This document shows positions 26,691 to 38,810 of a DNA stretch of 64,000 nt, one piece after another. The notes under the pieces were generated by a model, which searched no databases, was not told the DNA's origin, and saw only the letters and a list, made by a program, of their open reading frames with translations. Made by a program: the position numbers and the translations under genes. This DNA comes from Nigerium massiliense (GTDB lineage Bacteria; Actinomycetota; Actinomycetes; Propionibacteriales; Propionibacteriaceae). The DNA lies in assembly GCF_000826085.1 (NCBI RefSeq), contig NZ_CCYM01000003.1, positions 930,001 through 994,000 on the forward strand, given 5' to 3'. Positions within the stretch are counted from its first letter, which is position 1, and every line of letters begins with the position of its first letter.

Positions 26691-26730
26691 CCTCGGCCCC
26701 GATCAACCAGCTAAGGAATCGATTTCGACT

Positions 26731-28269
26731 GTGAGCGAGCAGAGCTACGTCAACCCGCTTCGCGACTCCCAGGATCGTCGTCTTCCCCGCGTCGCCGGGC
26801 CTTGTGCCCTGGTGATGTTCGGGGTCACCGGCGACCTCGCACACAAGAAGCTGTTGCCAGCCATCTACGACCTGGCCAACCGTGGCCTGCTACCTCCGGG
26901 TTTCGGTCTCGTCGGCATCGCCCGGCGTGACTGGGACGACGACGATTTCGCGAACTACTGCCTGGAGGCCGTCAAAGAGCGCGCCCGCACCCCCTTCCGC
27001 GAGGAGGTGTGGGCGCAGCTCCACGAAGGCCTTCGGGTCGTCACCGGGGACCTGACCGACGAGGACACGTACGCGCGCCTGAAGGAGACGCTACGCGTCC
27101 TCGACGAGGAACAGGGCACCGAAGGCAACCACGCCTACTACCTCTCGATCCCCCCGAACCGGTTCGAGGCGGTGATCAGCAATCTGCGCAAGGCGCAACT
27201 CGTCGACAAGGAGCAGAAGACGCCCTGGAACCGGGTCGTGATCGAGAAGCCGTTCGGGCACGACCTGCGCAGCGCGATCGAGCTCGAGGAGACGGTCGAG
27301 AGCGTCTTCAACGCCAACTCCGTGTTCCGCATCGACCACTACCTGGGCAAGGAGACGGTACAGAACATGTTGGCGCTGCGGTTCGCCAACCAACTGTTCG
27401 AGCCGGTCTGGAACCGCAACTACGTCGACCACGTCCAGATCACGATGGCCGAGGACATCGGCATCGGCGGCCGCGCCGGCTACTACGACGGCGTCGGCGC
27501 CGCCCGCGACGTGATCCAGAACCACCTACTGCAACTGCTGGCGCTGATCGCCATGGAGGAGCCGACGTCCTTCGACGCGGCCCAGCTGCGCAGCGAGAAG
27601 GAGAAGGTGCTGGGCGCGGCCCGGCCGCCGACGGACCTCAAGTCTCACACCGCCCGCGGCCAGTACCTGGCGGGTTGGGCAGGCGGCGAGAAGGTGAAGG
27701 GCTACCTGGAGGAGGACGGCATCTCGCCCGACTCCACGACGGAGACCTATGCCGCGATCCGCGTTGACATCGACAACCGTCGCTGGGCGGACGTGCCGTT
27801 CTACCTGCGTACCGCGAAGCGCATGCCGCGCCGCGTCACCGAGATCGCGCTGATGATGCGGCCGGCGCCGCACCTGCCGTTCAACGCGACCCAGACCGAG
27901 GCTCTCGGCTCCAACGCTTTGGTGATGCGCATCCAACCCGACGAAGGCGTCACCCTGCGCTTCGGCGCGAAGGTGCCGGCCACGCAGATGGAGATCCGCG
28001 ACGTCACGATGGATTTCCAGTACGGCAACTCGTTCGCCGAGTCGAGCCCCGAGGCCTACGAGCGCCTGATCCTGGACGTGTTCCTGGGCGACCCGCCGCT
28101 GTTCCCGCAGGCCCGCGAGGTCGAGCAGTCGTGGGAGATCCTCGACCCGATCCTCGACTACTGGGACGCCAAGCGGCGCCAGCCGGAGGGCTACGTCGCC
28201 GGCTCCTGGGGCCCGCCGTCGGGCAAGACCATGTTGACCCGCGATGGACGCGCCTGGCGCCGACCCTGA
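26731..28269 (+). CDS. zwf: Glucose-6-phosphate 1-dehydrogenase
   Basis: First oxidative pentose phosphate step, making NADPH. 512 aa. Cofactor region GVTGDLAHKKLLPAIYDL near residues 32-48, active-site RIDHYLGKE near 200-208. GTG at 26731 has a weak AAGGA 13 nt upstream. 40 nt after tal; OpcA, encoded next, is its usual activator. Confidence 0.95.
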   Translation: MSEQSYVNPLRDSQDRRLPRVAGPCALVMFGVTGDLAHKKLLPAIYDLANRGLLPPGFGLVGIARRDWDDDDFANYCLEAVKERARTPFREEVWAQLHEGLRVVTGDLTDEDTYARLKETLRVLDEEQGTEGNHAYYLSIPPNRFEAVISNLRKAQLVDKEQKTPWNRVVIEKPFGHDLRSAIELEETVESVFNANSVFRIDHYLGKETVQNMLALRFANQLFEPVWNRNYVDHVQITMAEDIGIGGRAGYYDGVGAARDVIQNHLLQLLALIAMEEPTSFDAAQLRSEKEKVLGAARPPTDLKSHTARGQYLAGWAGGEKVKGYLEEDGISPDSTTETYAAIRVDIDNRRWADVPFYLRTAKRMPRRVTEIALMMRPAPHLPFNATQTEALGSNALVMRIQPDEGVTLRFGAKVPATQMEIRDVTMDFQYGNSFAESSPEAYERLILDVFLGDPPLFPQAREVEQSWEILDPILDYWDAKRRQPEGYVAGSWGPPSGKTMLTRDGRAWRRP

Positions 28270-28283
28270 GAGAGGAACGAGCG

Positions 28284-29252
28284 ATGATCAAGACTCTGAA
28301 GGGCACCACCGCCCAGGGCATCCAGAACGCCATCACCGCCGCCCGGCGTGACGTCGGCGCGGCGTCCGGCCTCGTCTTCACCCTGGTGGTGATCACCGAC
28401 CTGCGCGAATACACCTCCGTGCTGGAGGCCTGCATCGACGCCAGCCGCGAGCACCCGTCCCGCGTGCTGATCGTCACGAACGGCGCCGCCGCGGCCGACC
28501 GGGTGGACGCCGAGATCCACCTCGGCGAGGACGTGCCCGGCGAGATCATCTCACTGCGCTTCCAGGGCGACCTGACGAACCACCGCGAGTCCGTCGTACT
28601 GCCGCTGCTGCTGCCCGATTCCCCGGTCATCGCCTGGTGGCCCGGCACGTCGCCGGTGTCCCTGGCCGACGACCCGCTGGGCTCGCTGGCGATCCGCCGC
28701 ATCAGCGATTCGATGGGCGCCGCGGACCCGATCGACGCGCTCGAGGTACGGGCCCGCAACATGACGCCCGGCGACACCGACCTCACCTGGACGCGGTTGA
28801 CGCCCTGGCGAGCGCTGCTCGTGTCGGCGCTCGACCAGTACCCCAGCAAGCTGAAGGACATCTCGATCGCGGCCGAGGTCGACAACGCCGCCGGCGTCCT
28901 GCTGGCCTCGTGGCTGGACGACCGGCTCGACTGCAACGTGAGCATCGACACCACCACCAAGGGTCCGGGCATCACCTCGGTCGAGCTGACCATGGACGAG
29001 GGCACCATCAGCATCCGCCGCTCCGACGGCAAGATGGCGTCGTACTCGGCACCCAAGACCCCGGCGCGCAAGGTGGCCCTGCCTCGTCGCGACATCTCGC
29101 AGCTGCTCACCGAGGAGCTGCGCCGGATCGACCCCGACGACATCCTGCAGAACGCCATGAAGCAACTGCTGCGCCGCGTCGACCACCCCGAGCCGGCGGA
29201 TGCCAGCGCCGACGGCGCGATCCCGGCGGCGAAGGGCAGCCAGGTCGAGTGA
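28284..29252 (+). CDS. opcA: Glucose-6-phosphate dehydrogenase assembly protein OpcA
   Basis: Required for Zwf activity in actinobacteria and cyanobacteria. 322 aa, usual length; recognised by LVFTLVVITD, SREHPSRVLIV, and the PDSPVIAWWPG block near residue 112. AGAGGAACGAGCG precedes the ATG at 28284. Located 14 nt after zwf and overlapping the pgl start (GTGA). Confidence 0.93.
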   Translation: MIKTLKGTTAQGIQNAITAARRDVGAASGLVFTLVVITDLREYTSVLEACIDASREHPSRVLIVTNGAAAADRVDAEIHLGEDVPGEIISLRFQGDLTNHRESVVLPLLLPDSPVIAWWPGTSPVSLADDPLGSLAIRRISDSMGAADPIDALEVRARNMTPGDTDLTWTRLTPWRALLVSALDQYPSKLKDISIAAEVDNAAGVLLASWLDDRLDCNVSIDTTTKGPGITSVELTMDEGTISIRRSDGKMASYSAPKTPARKVALPRRDISQLLTEELRRIDPDDILQNAMKQLLRRVDHPEPADASADGAIPAAKGSQVE

Positions 29253-29968
29253 CTGCGGTCCACAGGTACGCCGACGCGGAGGCCCTGGCCGCCGACGGGG
29301 CTCGGATGCTGGTGCAGCAGTTGCGCACCTTGCAGAAGGGCGGACGCGTTGCCCAGCTGTGCCTCACCGGCGGCAGGCTGGCCACCCGGCTCTTCCGCGA
29401 GTTCGGCCCACTCGTGGGCGACCTCGACCCGCGCGAGTTGGAGTTGTGGTGGAGCAGCGAGCAGTTCGTGCCCACCGATGACCCGGGACGCAACGCGGGG
29501 CCGACGCTGGCGCTGCTGGCCGGGCACTTCACGCTCGACCCCAGCAAGACGCACCCGATGCCGGCTGCCGACGGCGTCACCGACGCGGTCGCGGGGGCCG
29601 TCACCTACGGCAAGGAGCTCGGCGACACCGTCTTCGACGTCTGCCTGTTGGGCGTGGGCTCCCACGGGGAGGTCGCCTCGATCTTCCCCGCGCACCCGTC
29701 GTTCGAGCCGACCACGCACAAGGTGCTGGGCGTGAACGACGCGCCCACTCCCCCCAGCCAGCGGATCAGCCTGGCCGTCGACACGCTCAACCGGTCGCGC
29801 CAGGTGTGGTTCCTGGGCAGCGGCGCGGAGAAGGCGGAGGTGGTGGCGCGGGCCATGGCGGGCGATCCCGCGTTGCCCGCTGGGGTCGTCCGCGGCACCG
29901 AGCAGACGGTCTGGTTGCTGGACGCCGACGCCGCCGCGCGACTCGACTACTACCGCTGCTCCCTCTAG
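29249..29968 (+). CDS. pgl: 6-phosphogluconolactonase-like protein with altered active-site residues
   Basis: Should hydrolyse 6-phosphogluconolactone, second oxidative step. 239 aa and placed next to zwf/opcA. The family's W-x-D-E-R is WWSSEQ (S70, E71, Q72) and the G-x-D-G-H-x-A-S is GVGSHGEVAS (H139 for Asp, E141 for the catalytic His). The C-terminal RISL...VWFLGSGAEKAE is well kept. The enzyme is either a divergent but active form or has lost catalysis. GTG start overlaps the opcA stop. Confidence 0.85.
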   Translation: MTAVHRYADAEALAADGARMLVQQLRTLQKGGRVAQLCLTGGRLATRLFREFGPLVGDLDPRELELWWSSEQFVPTDDPGRNAGPTLALLAGHFTLDPSKTHPMPAADGVTDAVAGAVTYGKELGDTVFDVCLLGVGSHGEVASIFPAHPSFEPTTHKVLGVNDAPTPPSQRISLAVDTLNRSRQVWFLGSGAEKAEVVARAMAGDPALPAGVVRGTEQTVWLLDADAAARLDYYRCSL

Positions 29969-29984
29969 CGCTTCTTCCCGGCGA

Positions 29985-30026
29985 AGCGATCATCCCGCTG
30001 CGCTCTCGCAGGGCGGGATGATCGCT
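29985..30026. terminator. Perfect 14-bp inverted repeat between pgl and rbpA
   Basis: AGCGATCATCCCGC (29985-29998) and its exact complement (30013-30026), 14-nt loop. It lies between convergent genes, so it likely ends both transcripts. No U-run follows on either strand. Confidence 0.6.
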
Positions 30027-30047
30027 GGAACGGGGTCCGGCCGAGTT

Positions 30048-30404
30048 CTAGTAGATGACTTCGCCGTTGGCGCGGCGCGAGCGGAGCAGCTCGAGCGCCT
30101 CGGTGAGGATCGCGGCCGCTTCCTCGTCGGAACGGCGCTCCTTCACGTAGGCCAGGTGCGTCTTGTACGGGGTGATCTTCGGCGGGGGCGGCGGGTTGTC
30201 CGCGTCCAGGTTGGCCGGGAGACCGCAACGGGGGCAGTCCCAGGTCTCGGGGATCTGGGCGTCCGCGGCGAAGGCCGGCCGCGTCTCATGATTGTTGGAG
30301 CAGAAATACGATACGTAGAGCCGAGGAGCGGTATCGCCCCGCTCAGCCTCGCCCATCGGACCGGCTCCGACCCGGCTGCCCCGGATCGCGCTACCACCGA
30401 CCAC
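30048..30404 (-). CDS. rbpA: RNA polymerase-binding protein RbpA
   Basis: Actinobacteria-specific factor that binds RNA polymerase with the primary sigma and stabilises open complexes. 118 aa with the N-terminal basic IRGSRVGAG, a zinc-type core (CSNNHE...CPRCG) and the sigma-interaction helix ERRSDEEAAAILTEALELLRSRR. GTG at 30404 has AAGGAG 5 nt upstream. Confidence 0.93.
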   Translation of the reverse strand: MVGGSAIRGSRVGAGPMGEAERGDTAPRLYVSYFCSNNHETRPAFAADAQIPETWDCPRCGLPANLDADNPPPPPKITPYKTHLAYVKERRSDEEAAAILTEALELLRSRRANGEVIY

Positions 30405-30449
30405 TGTGTCTCCTTGTCAGCATGAAATTCTGTTGTGGGCCAACACCGA

Positions 30450-30746
30450 TCAGCCGTTGGCCTGGGTTCCGAGCGCGCCGAGATCGGGGAAGTAGCGGTA
30501 CAACACCAGCAGACCGATGATGCAGGCGAGCCAGATCAAACCCACGATCACCGTCAGCCGGTCGAGGTTGCGCTCCGCCGACGACGTTCCGCCCATCGAC
30601 GTCGACATGCCGCCGCCGAACAGGTCGGACAGACCACCGCCCCGGCTCTTATGGAAGAGGATCAAGGCGGCCAGGACCAGGCTGGTCAACACCAGCAGGA
30701 TCGAGGCAGACAGGATCGGCCATGTCATGAGAGGAGCGACAGTCAC
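30450..30746 (-). CDS. secG: Preprotein translocase subunit SecG
   Basis: Small subunit of the SecYEG channel. 98 aa, two membrane segments (about 10-30 and 64-86) joined by the LFHKSRGGGLSDLFGGG loop. GTG at 30746 lies 6 nt below TAGAAT. The start codon and first four codons form one arm of a 16-bp inverted repeat with the promoter in its loop (see 30733-30779). Downstream of tpiA-pgk-gap. Confidence 0.93.
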   Translation of the reverse strand: MTVAPLMTWPILSASILLVLTSLVLAALILFHKSRGGGLSDLFGGGMSTSMGGTSSAERNLDRLTVIVGLIWLACIIGLLVLYRYFPDLGALGTQANG

Positions 30747-30779
30747 CCGAGCATTCTAACCCAGGGTGACTGTCGCTCC
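30733..30779 (-). promoter_or_regulatory. 16-bp perfect inverted repeat enclosing the secG promoter and start
   Basis: GGAGCGACAGTCACCC (30733-30748) and its exact complement (30764-30779). On the minus strand the promoter-distal arm comes first, then a loop holding TAGAAT, then the arm that contains secG codons GTG ACT GTC GCT. A read-through transcript from tpiA would fold the secG start into the stem; a transcript starting at the GTG lacks the first arm. The same stem may terminate the tpiA transcript. Confidence 0.7.
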
Positions 30780-30800
30780 GAACTCGATACGAAATCGCCC

Positions 30801-31586
30801 CTATTGCGCGTAGAACAGGACGATCTTTGCGAACTCCTCGGCGTCCAGGCTGGCGCCTCCGACGAGCGCGCCGTCAACGTCGGGCTTGGCCATGATCTCC
30901 ACGACGTTGCTCGACTTGACCGATCCGCCGTATTGGATGCGGACGCGCTCGGCCGCCTCGGCGCCCTGCAGCTCATCGGCGATGAACTGGCGGATGGCAC
31001 CGCAGACCTCCTGGGCGTCCTCGGGGGTCGCGACCTCGCCGGTGCCGATGGCCCAGACGGGCTCGTAGGCGATGACGAGACCGGCCACCTGCTCGGCGCT
31101 CAGCTCGGCGAGGCACTCGCGCACCTGACCGAGCACGAACTCGACCTGGCGGCCCTCCTTGCGGACGTCCAGGCTCTCGCCGACGCAGATGATGGGCGTC
31201 ATGCCCCCCGTCAGGACCGCGCGCGCCTTGGCGTTCACGATCTCGTCGGTCTCCGCGTGGTACTGACGGCGCTCGGAGTGCCCGACCACGACGTAGCGGC
31301 ACTTGAGCTTGCCCAGCATGTCGGCCGAGATCTCGCCCGTGTAGGCGCCCTTCTCGTGGGCGGAGACGTCCTGCGCGCCGTAGGCCAGCGGCAGCTTGTC
31401 CCCCTCCACGAGCGTCTGCACGGTGCGCAGGTCGGTGAACGGCACGATGACGGCGCACTCAGACTTGGCGGCGTCATAGTGCTTGTCGGCGAGCGTCCAG
31501 GACAACTTCTGCACCAAGCCCGTCGCCTCGACGTGGTTCAGGTTCATCTTCCAGTTGCCCGCCATGAGCGGTGTGCGTGCTGACAT
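30801..31586 (-). CDS. tpiA: Triose-phosphate isomerase
   Basis: Interconverts dihydroxyacetone phosphate and glyceraldehyde 3-phosphate. 261 aa. Catalytic Lys in GNWKMN, His in VGHSERR, Glu in [25 protein letters not shown] before the ATG at 31586; an upstream in-frame extension is rejected. Last of gap-pgk-tpiA. Confidence 0.96.
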   Translation of the reverse strand: MSARTPLMAGNWKMNLNHVEATGLVQKLSWTLADKHYDAAKSECAVIVPFTDLRTVQTLVEGDKLPLAYGAQDVSAHEKGAYTGEISADMLGKLKCRYVVVGHSERRQYHAETDEIVNAKARAVLTGGMTPIICVGESLDVRKEGRQVEFVLGQVRECLAELSAEQVAGLVIAYEPVWAIGTGEVATPEDAQEVCGAIRQFIADELQGAEAAERVRIQYGGSVKSSNVVEIMAKPDVDGALVGGASLDAEEFAKIVLFYAQ

Positions 31587-31590
31587 GAGC

Positions 31591-32793
31591 TCAGTTCCCT
31601 TCGAGCACGTCGAGACCGGGTAGGGTCTTGCCCTCGAGGTACTCCAGCGAGGCACCGCCGCCGGTCGAGATGTGGCCGAAGTCGTCGTCGGCGAAGCCGA
31701 GCTGGCGGACGGCCGCGGCGGAGTCGCCGCCGCCCACGACCGTGAACGCGTCGGTCTGAGCCAGGGCCTCGGCCACAGCCTTGGTGCCCTCAGAGAACTC
31801 CTTCACCTCGAAGACGCCCATCGGGCCGTTCCAGAACACGGTCTTGGCCCCCTTGATCGCTTCGGCGTAAGCCTCGGCGGTCTCCGGGCCGATGTCGAGG
31901 CCCATCTGGTCGGCCGGGATGACGTCCGCAGCGACGACGGTCTTCTCGTGAGGGCCGTCACCGGAGGGGAACTCGGGCGAGACGACGGCGTCCTGCGGCA
32001 CGAGCAACTGCTTGCCGGCAGACTTGGCCTCGTCCATGTAGCCCTTGACGCTGTCGATCTTCTCCTCATCGAGGAGCGACGTGCCGACCTCGTAGCCCTG
32101 GGCCTTGAGGAACGTGTAGCCCATGCCGCCGCCGATGATCACGGTGTCGGCGATCTTGAGCAGGTTGTCGATGACCGGAAGCTTGTCGGCCACCTTGGCG
32201 CCGCCGAGGACGACGACGTAGGGGCGCTCCGGGGTCTCGGTGAGCTTCTTGAGCACCTCGACCTCCTTCGCGACCAGGAGGCCCGCGCCGGCGGGCAGCA
32301 TCTTGGCCACGTCATAGACGGAGGCCTGCTTGCGGTGCACGACGCCGAAGCCGTCGGAGACGAACACGTCGCCGAATTCGGCGTACTTTGCGGCGAGCGC
32401 CTGGCGCTCGGCCTCGTCCTTGCTCTCCTCCGCCTTTTCGTAGCGGACGTTCTCGAGCAGGACGATCTCGCCCTCGGCCAGGCTGGCCACGGCCTCCGTG
32501 GCGGACGGACCCACCACGTCGGCGGCCAGCGTGACCTTGGCGTCGATCAGCTCGCCCAGCCGCTTGGCGACCGGAGCGAGGCTGTACTTCGGATTGACCT
32601 CGCCCTTCGGGCGTCCGAGGTGAGCCATCACGACGACCTTGGCACCGGCATCGACCAGCTGGCGCAGCGTGGGCAGCGCAGCCTTGATGCGTCCGTCATC
32701 GGTGATGGTGTCGCCATCCAGCGGCACGTTGAAATCGCAGCGGATCAGGACCCGCTTGCCCTTCAGATCTCCCAGATCGTTGATGGACTTCAC
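31591..32793 (-). CDS. pgk: Phosphoglycerate kinase
   Basis: Substrate-level ATP formation from 1,3-bisphosphoglycerate. 400 aa. N-terminal [10 protein letters not shown] motif and the C-terminal [10 protein letters not shown] nucleotide loop are present. AAAGGCTGATGAG precedes the ATG. Ends 4 nt before the tpiA start, so the two are coupled. Confidence 0.96.
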   Translation of the reverse strand: MKSINDLGDLKGKRVLIRCDFNVPLDGDTITDDGRIKAALPTLRQLVDAGAKVVVMAHLGRPKGEVNPKYSLAPVAKRLGELIDAKVTLAADVVGPSATEAVASLAEGEIVLLENVRYEKAEESKDEAERQALAAKYAEFGDVFVSDGFGVVHRKQASVYDVAKMLPAGAGLLVAKEVEVLKKLTETPERPYVVVLGGAKVADKLPVIDNLLKIADTVIIGGGMGYTFLKAQGYEVGTSLLDEEKIDSVKGYMDEAKSAGKQLLVPQDAVVSPEFPSGDGPHEKTVVAADVIPADQMGLDIGPETAEAYAEAIKGAKTVFWNGPMGVFEVKEFSEGTKAVAEALAQTDAFTVVGGGDSAAAVRQLGFADDDFGHISTGGGASLEYLEGKTLPGLDVLEGN

Positions 32794-32840
32794 CTCATCA
32801 GCCTTTCTTATTCAGATGTCGAAGAGTCGGATCGGGTTTC

Positions 32841-34942
<2,102 letters not shown>

Positions 34943-34952
34943 GGGGAAGAGA

Positions 34953-35906
34953 TTAGCGACCCACGATGTCCGCAAACACGGACGCCAGCCGATTCGGGTC
35001 GTGCCGGGGCGAGCCGTCGCTCATCCGGACGGGCGCGATCACCAGCCGGGCGCCGAACGACCCGGCGTACGCGTCGAGGTGCTGATCCTGGAACGACGGG
35101 TCGACGACAACGGTGTCGAGCCGCAGCCACGGCGCGTGCTCGGACAGGAACTCCAGATGTTCGGCCGCCGAGTAACCGGCCGTCTCGTCGTCGGGCGTGA
35201 GGTTCAGCACGAGGGTGCGCCGCGCGCTCGTCGCCTGCAGCGCGCGCGCCAGGTCGGGCACGAGCAGGTGCGGCATCACCGAGGAGAACCAGGAGCCCGG
35301 CCCCAGGACGATGTGGTCGGCCTCCGCGATCGCCGCGAGCGCCTGCGGCGTCCCCGGCGGCTCGGACGGAATCAGCCGCACGGCTCGCACCTCTCCGGAC
35401 GCCTGGGCCACGTTGGCCTGGCCGCGGACGACGCGCATCTCGTCCGGCAGCGCAGGGTCGACACCCAGCACCTCGGCCTCGATCTCGAGCGGGACCGTCG
35501 CCATGGGCAGCACCCGGCCCTGGACGTCCAGCAGCGTGCCCACCATGTCGAGGCCGGTGACAGGGTCCGTGCCGAGGCGCTCCCAGATGCCGGCGATCAG
35601 CAGGTTGCCGATGGCGTGGCCGCCGAGGGGTCCGTCCCCCGGGAAGCGTGACTGCAGGATGTCGGCCCAGACGCGGCCGTCCTCGTCGTCGCCGCACAGG
35701 GCCGCCAGGGCCATGCGGAGGTCGCCGGGCGGCAGGATGTCGAACTCGGTGCGCAGACGTCCGGACGAGCCGCCGTCGTCGGCGACCGTCACCACCGCGG
35801 TGATGCGGTTGGTGACGCGCCGCAGCGCGGCCAGCGTCGCCGACAGCCCGTGCCCGCCGCCGAGGGCGACGACGGCCGGGAGCGGCGTGAGGGGGTTCAC
35901 CATCAC
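34953..35906 (-). CDS. yvcK: Gluconeogenesis factor YvcK (CofD-like)
   Basis: CofD-like nucleotide-sugar binding protein linked to cell-wall and carbon metabolism. 317 aa. [14 protein letters not shown] at residues 16-29, the [12 protein letters not shown] block at 41-52, GNLLIAGIW near 100. Start GTG 35906 or ATG 35903; both overlap the rapZ stop. Short, 10-nt gap to whiA. Confidence 0.92.
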   Translation of the reverse strand: MMVNPLTPLPAVVALGGGHGLSATLAALRRVTNRITAVVTVADDGGSSGRLRTEFDILPPGDLRMALAALCGDDEDGRVWADILQSRFPGDGPLGGHAIGNLLIAGIWERLGTDPVTGLDMVGTLLDVQGRVLPMATVPLEIEAEVLGVDPALPDEMRVVRGQANVAQASGEVRAVRLIPSEPPGTPQALAAIAEADHIVLGPGSWFSSVMPHLLVPDLARALQATSARRTLVLNLTPDDETAGYSAAEHLEFLSEHAPWLRLDTVVVDPSFQDQHLDAYAGSFGARLVIAPVRMSDGSPRHDPNRLASVFADIVGR

Positions 35907-36766
35907 TCGAGCCCCAGGTCGCGGTGCAGGACGTTGCTGTCGACGCCGGCGGCGTTGAGCCGGCGAGACAGCTCTTCGGCCATCGCGGTGGAGCGATGCT
36001 TGCCCCCCGTGCAGCCGATCGCGACCGTGGCCAGCCGCTTGCCCTCGCGGACGTAGCCGGGGGTCATGGTGAGCAGCATGCGTTCCACGGAGTCGAGGTA
36101 CTCGCGGGCCTCGTCGAAGCCGAGGACGTACGACGAGACCGCCTGCGAGAGCCCGGTCTGGGGGCGCAGGTCGGGCACCCAGTGCGGGTTCGGCAGGAAG
36201 CGCACGTCGAGGACGACGTCGGCGTCCATGGGAAGCCCGTTCTTGAAGCCGAACGACAGGACGGTGACGTGCAGGCCGCGGCTGACGTCGGGGTTGAACG
36301 CGTAGGCGACCCTGGAGGCGAGCTGGTGCACGTTGAGGCGTCCGGTGTCGATGACCATGTCGGCGGCGGCCCGCAGGACGGCGAGCATCTCCCGCTCGCG
36401 TTTGATGCCGTCCAGCATGACGCCGTCGCCCTGCAACGGGTGCGGGCGGCGCACGGACTCCTGGCGGCGGACGATGACGTCGTCGGGGGCCTCGAGGAAG
36501 AGGATCTGCGGCAGGACGCCCCGGCGGGCGAGCGTGTCGAACGCGGCCGGGAGCTCGTCGAACTCCGAGCGGGTGCGGACGTCGATGATGACCGCGACCC
36601 GGTTGAAGCCGCGCTCCAGGGCGGTATCGAGCAACTCGGGCAGCATGCTCGGCGGCAGGTTGTCGACGACGTACCAGCCGAAGTCCTCCAGCGTGTGGGC
36701 CGCGGTGCGGCGTCCCGCTCCCGACATGCCGGTGACAACGACGAATCGGACCCCAGGCTCGCTCAT
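35903..36766 (-). CDS. rapZ: RNase adapter protein RapZ
   Basis: P-loop protein that binds nucleotides and in some bacteria controls small RNAs for glucosamine synthesis. 287 aa. P-loop GMSGAGRRTA at residues 13-22, C-terminal GCTGGKHRST. The ATG at 36766 lies 6 nt below CATAAT, a promoter-like box. Overlaps yvcK. Confidence 0.93.
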   Translation of the reverse strand: MSEPGVRFVVVTGMSGAGRRTAAHTLEDFGWYVVDNLPPSMLPELLDTALERGFNRVAVIIDVRTRSEFDELPAAFDTLARRGVLPQILFLEAPDDVIVRRQESVRRPHPLQGDGVMLDGIKREREMLAVLRAAADMVIDTGRLNVHQLASRVAYAFNPDVSRGLHVTVLSFGFKNGLPMDADVVLDVRFLPNPHWVPDLRPQTGLSQAVSSYVLGFDEAREYLDSVERMLLTMTPGYVREGKRLATVAIGCTGGKHRSTAMAEELSRRLNAAGVDSNVLHRDLGLE

Positions 36767-36814
36767 GTCGCCATTATGGCTGGCTTCGCCGACGATGCGG
36801 CATCCGCCCGCCCC

Positions 36815-38779
36815 TCAGCCCTCGATGACCTCGCCCGTGGCGGTGTTGACGGCATCGCCCGGCTCCGAGGCGTCGAGCGCGGCCTTGATCGCGATCGCGG
36901 TCTTCGGGCCGATGCCGGGGACCTGCGCGATGTCCTCGATCCGGGCCGCCCGGAGCTTCTTGAGCGAGCCGAAGTGCTTGATGACGGCCTTGCGGCGCAG
37001 CTCGCCGAGCCCGGGGACGTCGTCCAGCAGCGACTCGACCATCGACTTGCTGCGCCGGCCGCGGTGGTGGGTGATGGCGAAGCGGTGAGCCTCGTCGCGG
37101 GCGCGCTGCAGCAGGTACAGACCCTCGCTGGTGCGCGGCAGGATCAGCGGGAACTCCTCGCCCGGCAGCCACACCTCTTCCAGCCGCTTGGCCAGCCCGA
37201 TGACCGGGATGTCGCCGACGCCGAGCCTCTCCATCGCGGCGGCCGCGGCGTCCACCTGCGGGGCGCCGCCGTCCACGATGACCAGGCCGGGCGCGTAGGC
37301 GAACTTCTTCGCCTGCCCGGTGGTCGGGTCGACGAGGACGGCGTTGTCGCCCTCGACGGACGCGCGATCCTCCAGGTAGCGGCGGAAGCGGCGCGTGATG
37401 ACCTCGTCGATGGCGCCGACGTCGTTGCTGCCCTCCACCGTGCGGATGACGAAGCGGCGGTACTCGGACTTGCGCGGCAGGCCGTCCTCGAAGACCACCA
37501 TCGAGCCGACGACCTCGGTGCCCTGCAGGTGCGAGATGTCGTAGCACTCGATGCGGAGCGGCGGTTCCGGCAGGTCGAGCGCCTCCTGGATCTCCTCGAT
37601 CGCCTGGTTGCGCGTGGACAGGTCGGACGCCCGGCGCATCTTGTGCCGGGCCAGGGCCTCGCTCGCGTTCTTGGCGACGGTGTCCATCAGGACGCGCTTG
37701 TCGCCGCGCTGCGGGACGTGGATGGTGACCCGCGAGCCCCGCACGTCGCTCAGCAGCTCGGTGAGCGCGTCGCGGTTCGCCGGCGCGACGGGCACCAGGA
37801 TCTCGCGCGGGATGGCGCCGCTGACCTCCGTGCCCTCGGTGTCGGCGTCGGCGTAGAAGCCGAGCAGGAAGGTGTCCAGCAGCTCGGGCAGCGTCGCGTC
37901 GTCGGCGCGGTCGGCGATCCAGCCGCGCTGGCCGCGGACGCGTCCCGCTCGCACGTGGAAGATCTGCAGCGACACCTCGAGCTCGTCGGCGGCGAAGGCG
38001 ACGACGTCGGCGTCCGTGCCGTCGCCCAACACGATCGCGTTCTTCTCGGACGCCTGCCGCAGCGCGCCCAGCTGGTCGCGCAGCACCGCCGCCTTCTCGA
38101 ACTCGAGGTTCCTCGACGCCTCCGCCATCTGCCTCTCCAGGCGCCGGGTCAGGCCGTTGGTCTGGCCGGCGAGGAAATCACAGACGTCCTCGACGATCGC
38201 GCGGTGGTCGTCGGCGTCGATGCGCCCCACGCACGGGGCGGAACACTTGCCGATGTAGCCCAGCAGGCAGGGCCGTCCGGACGCCTTCGCGTTGCGAAAC
38301 ACCCCGTTCGAGCAGGACCGCATCGGGAAGACCCGCAGCAGCGAATCGATCGTGTCGCGGATCGCCCAGGCCTGCGCGTAGGGGCCGTAGTAGCGGTTGC
38401 CCTTGCGCTTGGAGCCGCGGCCCACGAAGACGCGCGGGAACTCGTCGCTCCAGGTGATCGCCACCCACGGGTAGGACTTGTCGTCGCGGTACTTGATGTT
38501 GAACCGCGGGTCGTACTGCTTGATCCAGGTGTACTCGAGCTGCAGCGACTCCAACTCGTTCTGCACCACGGTCCACTTCACCTGCGCCGCGGTGCGCACC
38601 ATCGTCTGGGTGCGGAAGTGCAGCGACGCCGGGTCGGCGAAGTAGGAGTTGAGCCGCTGCCGCAGGTTCTTGGCCTTACCGACATAGATGACCGTGCCGG
38701 CCGCGTCGATGAAGCGGTAGACGCCCGGGTTCGTCGGGATCGATCCGGGAGCGGGACGATAAGTTGCCGGATCAGCCAT
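36815..38779 (-). CDS. uvrC: UvrC excinuclease subunit
   Basis: Makes both incisions in nucleotide-excision repair. 654 aa: GIY-YIG domain near 16-95 ([19 protein letters not shown]), UVR motif near 215, RNase H-like nuclease domain from ~390 ([18 protein letters not shown]), HhH motif near the end. ATG at 38779 is 7 nt below TAGACT; an upstream extension to 38974 is rejected. Divergent from the Tat-Rieske gene. Confidence 0.95.
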   Translation of the reverse strand: MADPATYRPAPGSIPTNPGVYRFIDAAGTVIYVGKAKNLRQRLNSYFADPASLHFRTQTMVRTAAQVKWTVVQNELESLQLEYTWIKQYDPRFNIKYRDDKSYPWVAITWSDEFPRVFVGRGSKRKGNRYYGPYAQAWAIRDTIDSLLRVFPMRSCSNGVFRNAKASGRPCLLGYIGKCSAPCVGRIDADDHRAIVEDVCDFLAGQTNGLTRRLERQMAEASRNLEFEKAAVLRDQLGALRQASEKNAIVLGDGTDADVVAFAADELEVSLQIFHVRAGRVRGQRGWIADRADDATLPELLDTFLLGFYADADTEGTEVSGAIPREILVPVAPANRDALTELLSDVRGSRVTIHVPQRGDKRVLMDTVAKNASEALARHKMRRASDLSTRNQAIEEIQEALDLPEPPLRIECYDISHLQGTEVVGSMVVFEDGLPRKSEYRRFVIRTVEGSNDVGAIDEVITRRFRRYLEDRASVEGDNAVLVDPTTGQAKKFAYAPGLVIVDGGAPQVDAAAAAMERLGVGDIPVIGLAKRLEEVWLPGEEFPLILPRTSEGLYLLQRARDEAHRFAITHHRGRRSKSMVESLLDDVPGLGELRRKAVIKHFGSLKKLRAARIEDIAQVPGIGPKTAIAIKAALDASEPGDAVNTATGEVIEG

Positions 38780-38786
38780 GACGTTC

Positions 38787-38804
38787 AGTCTAGGTCGGTA
38801 GCCT
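38787..38804. promoter_or_regulatory. Divergent leaderless promoters: uvrC (-) and Tat-Rieske (+)
   Basis: TAGACT (minus, 38787-38792) ends 7 nt before uvrC; TAGCCT (plus, 38799-38804) ends 6 nt before the Rieske ATG. Only 6 bp separate them. Confidence 0.55.
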
Positions 38805-38810
38805 GACGCC

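Noticed and set aside
35924..38806. 960-codon plus-strand frame over rapZ and uvrC
   Set aside because: Spans two genes and is the mirror of their codon bias; no recognisable domain.
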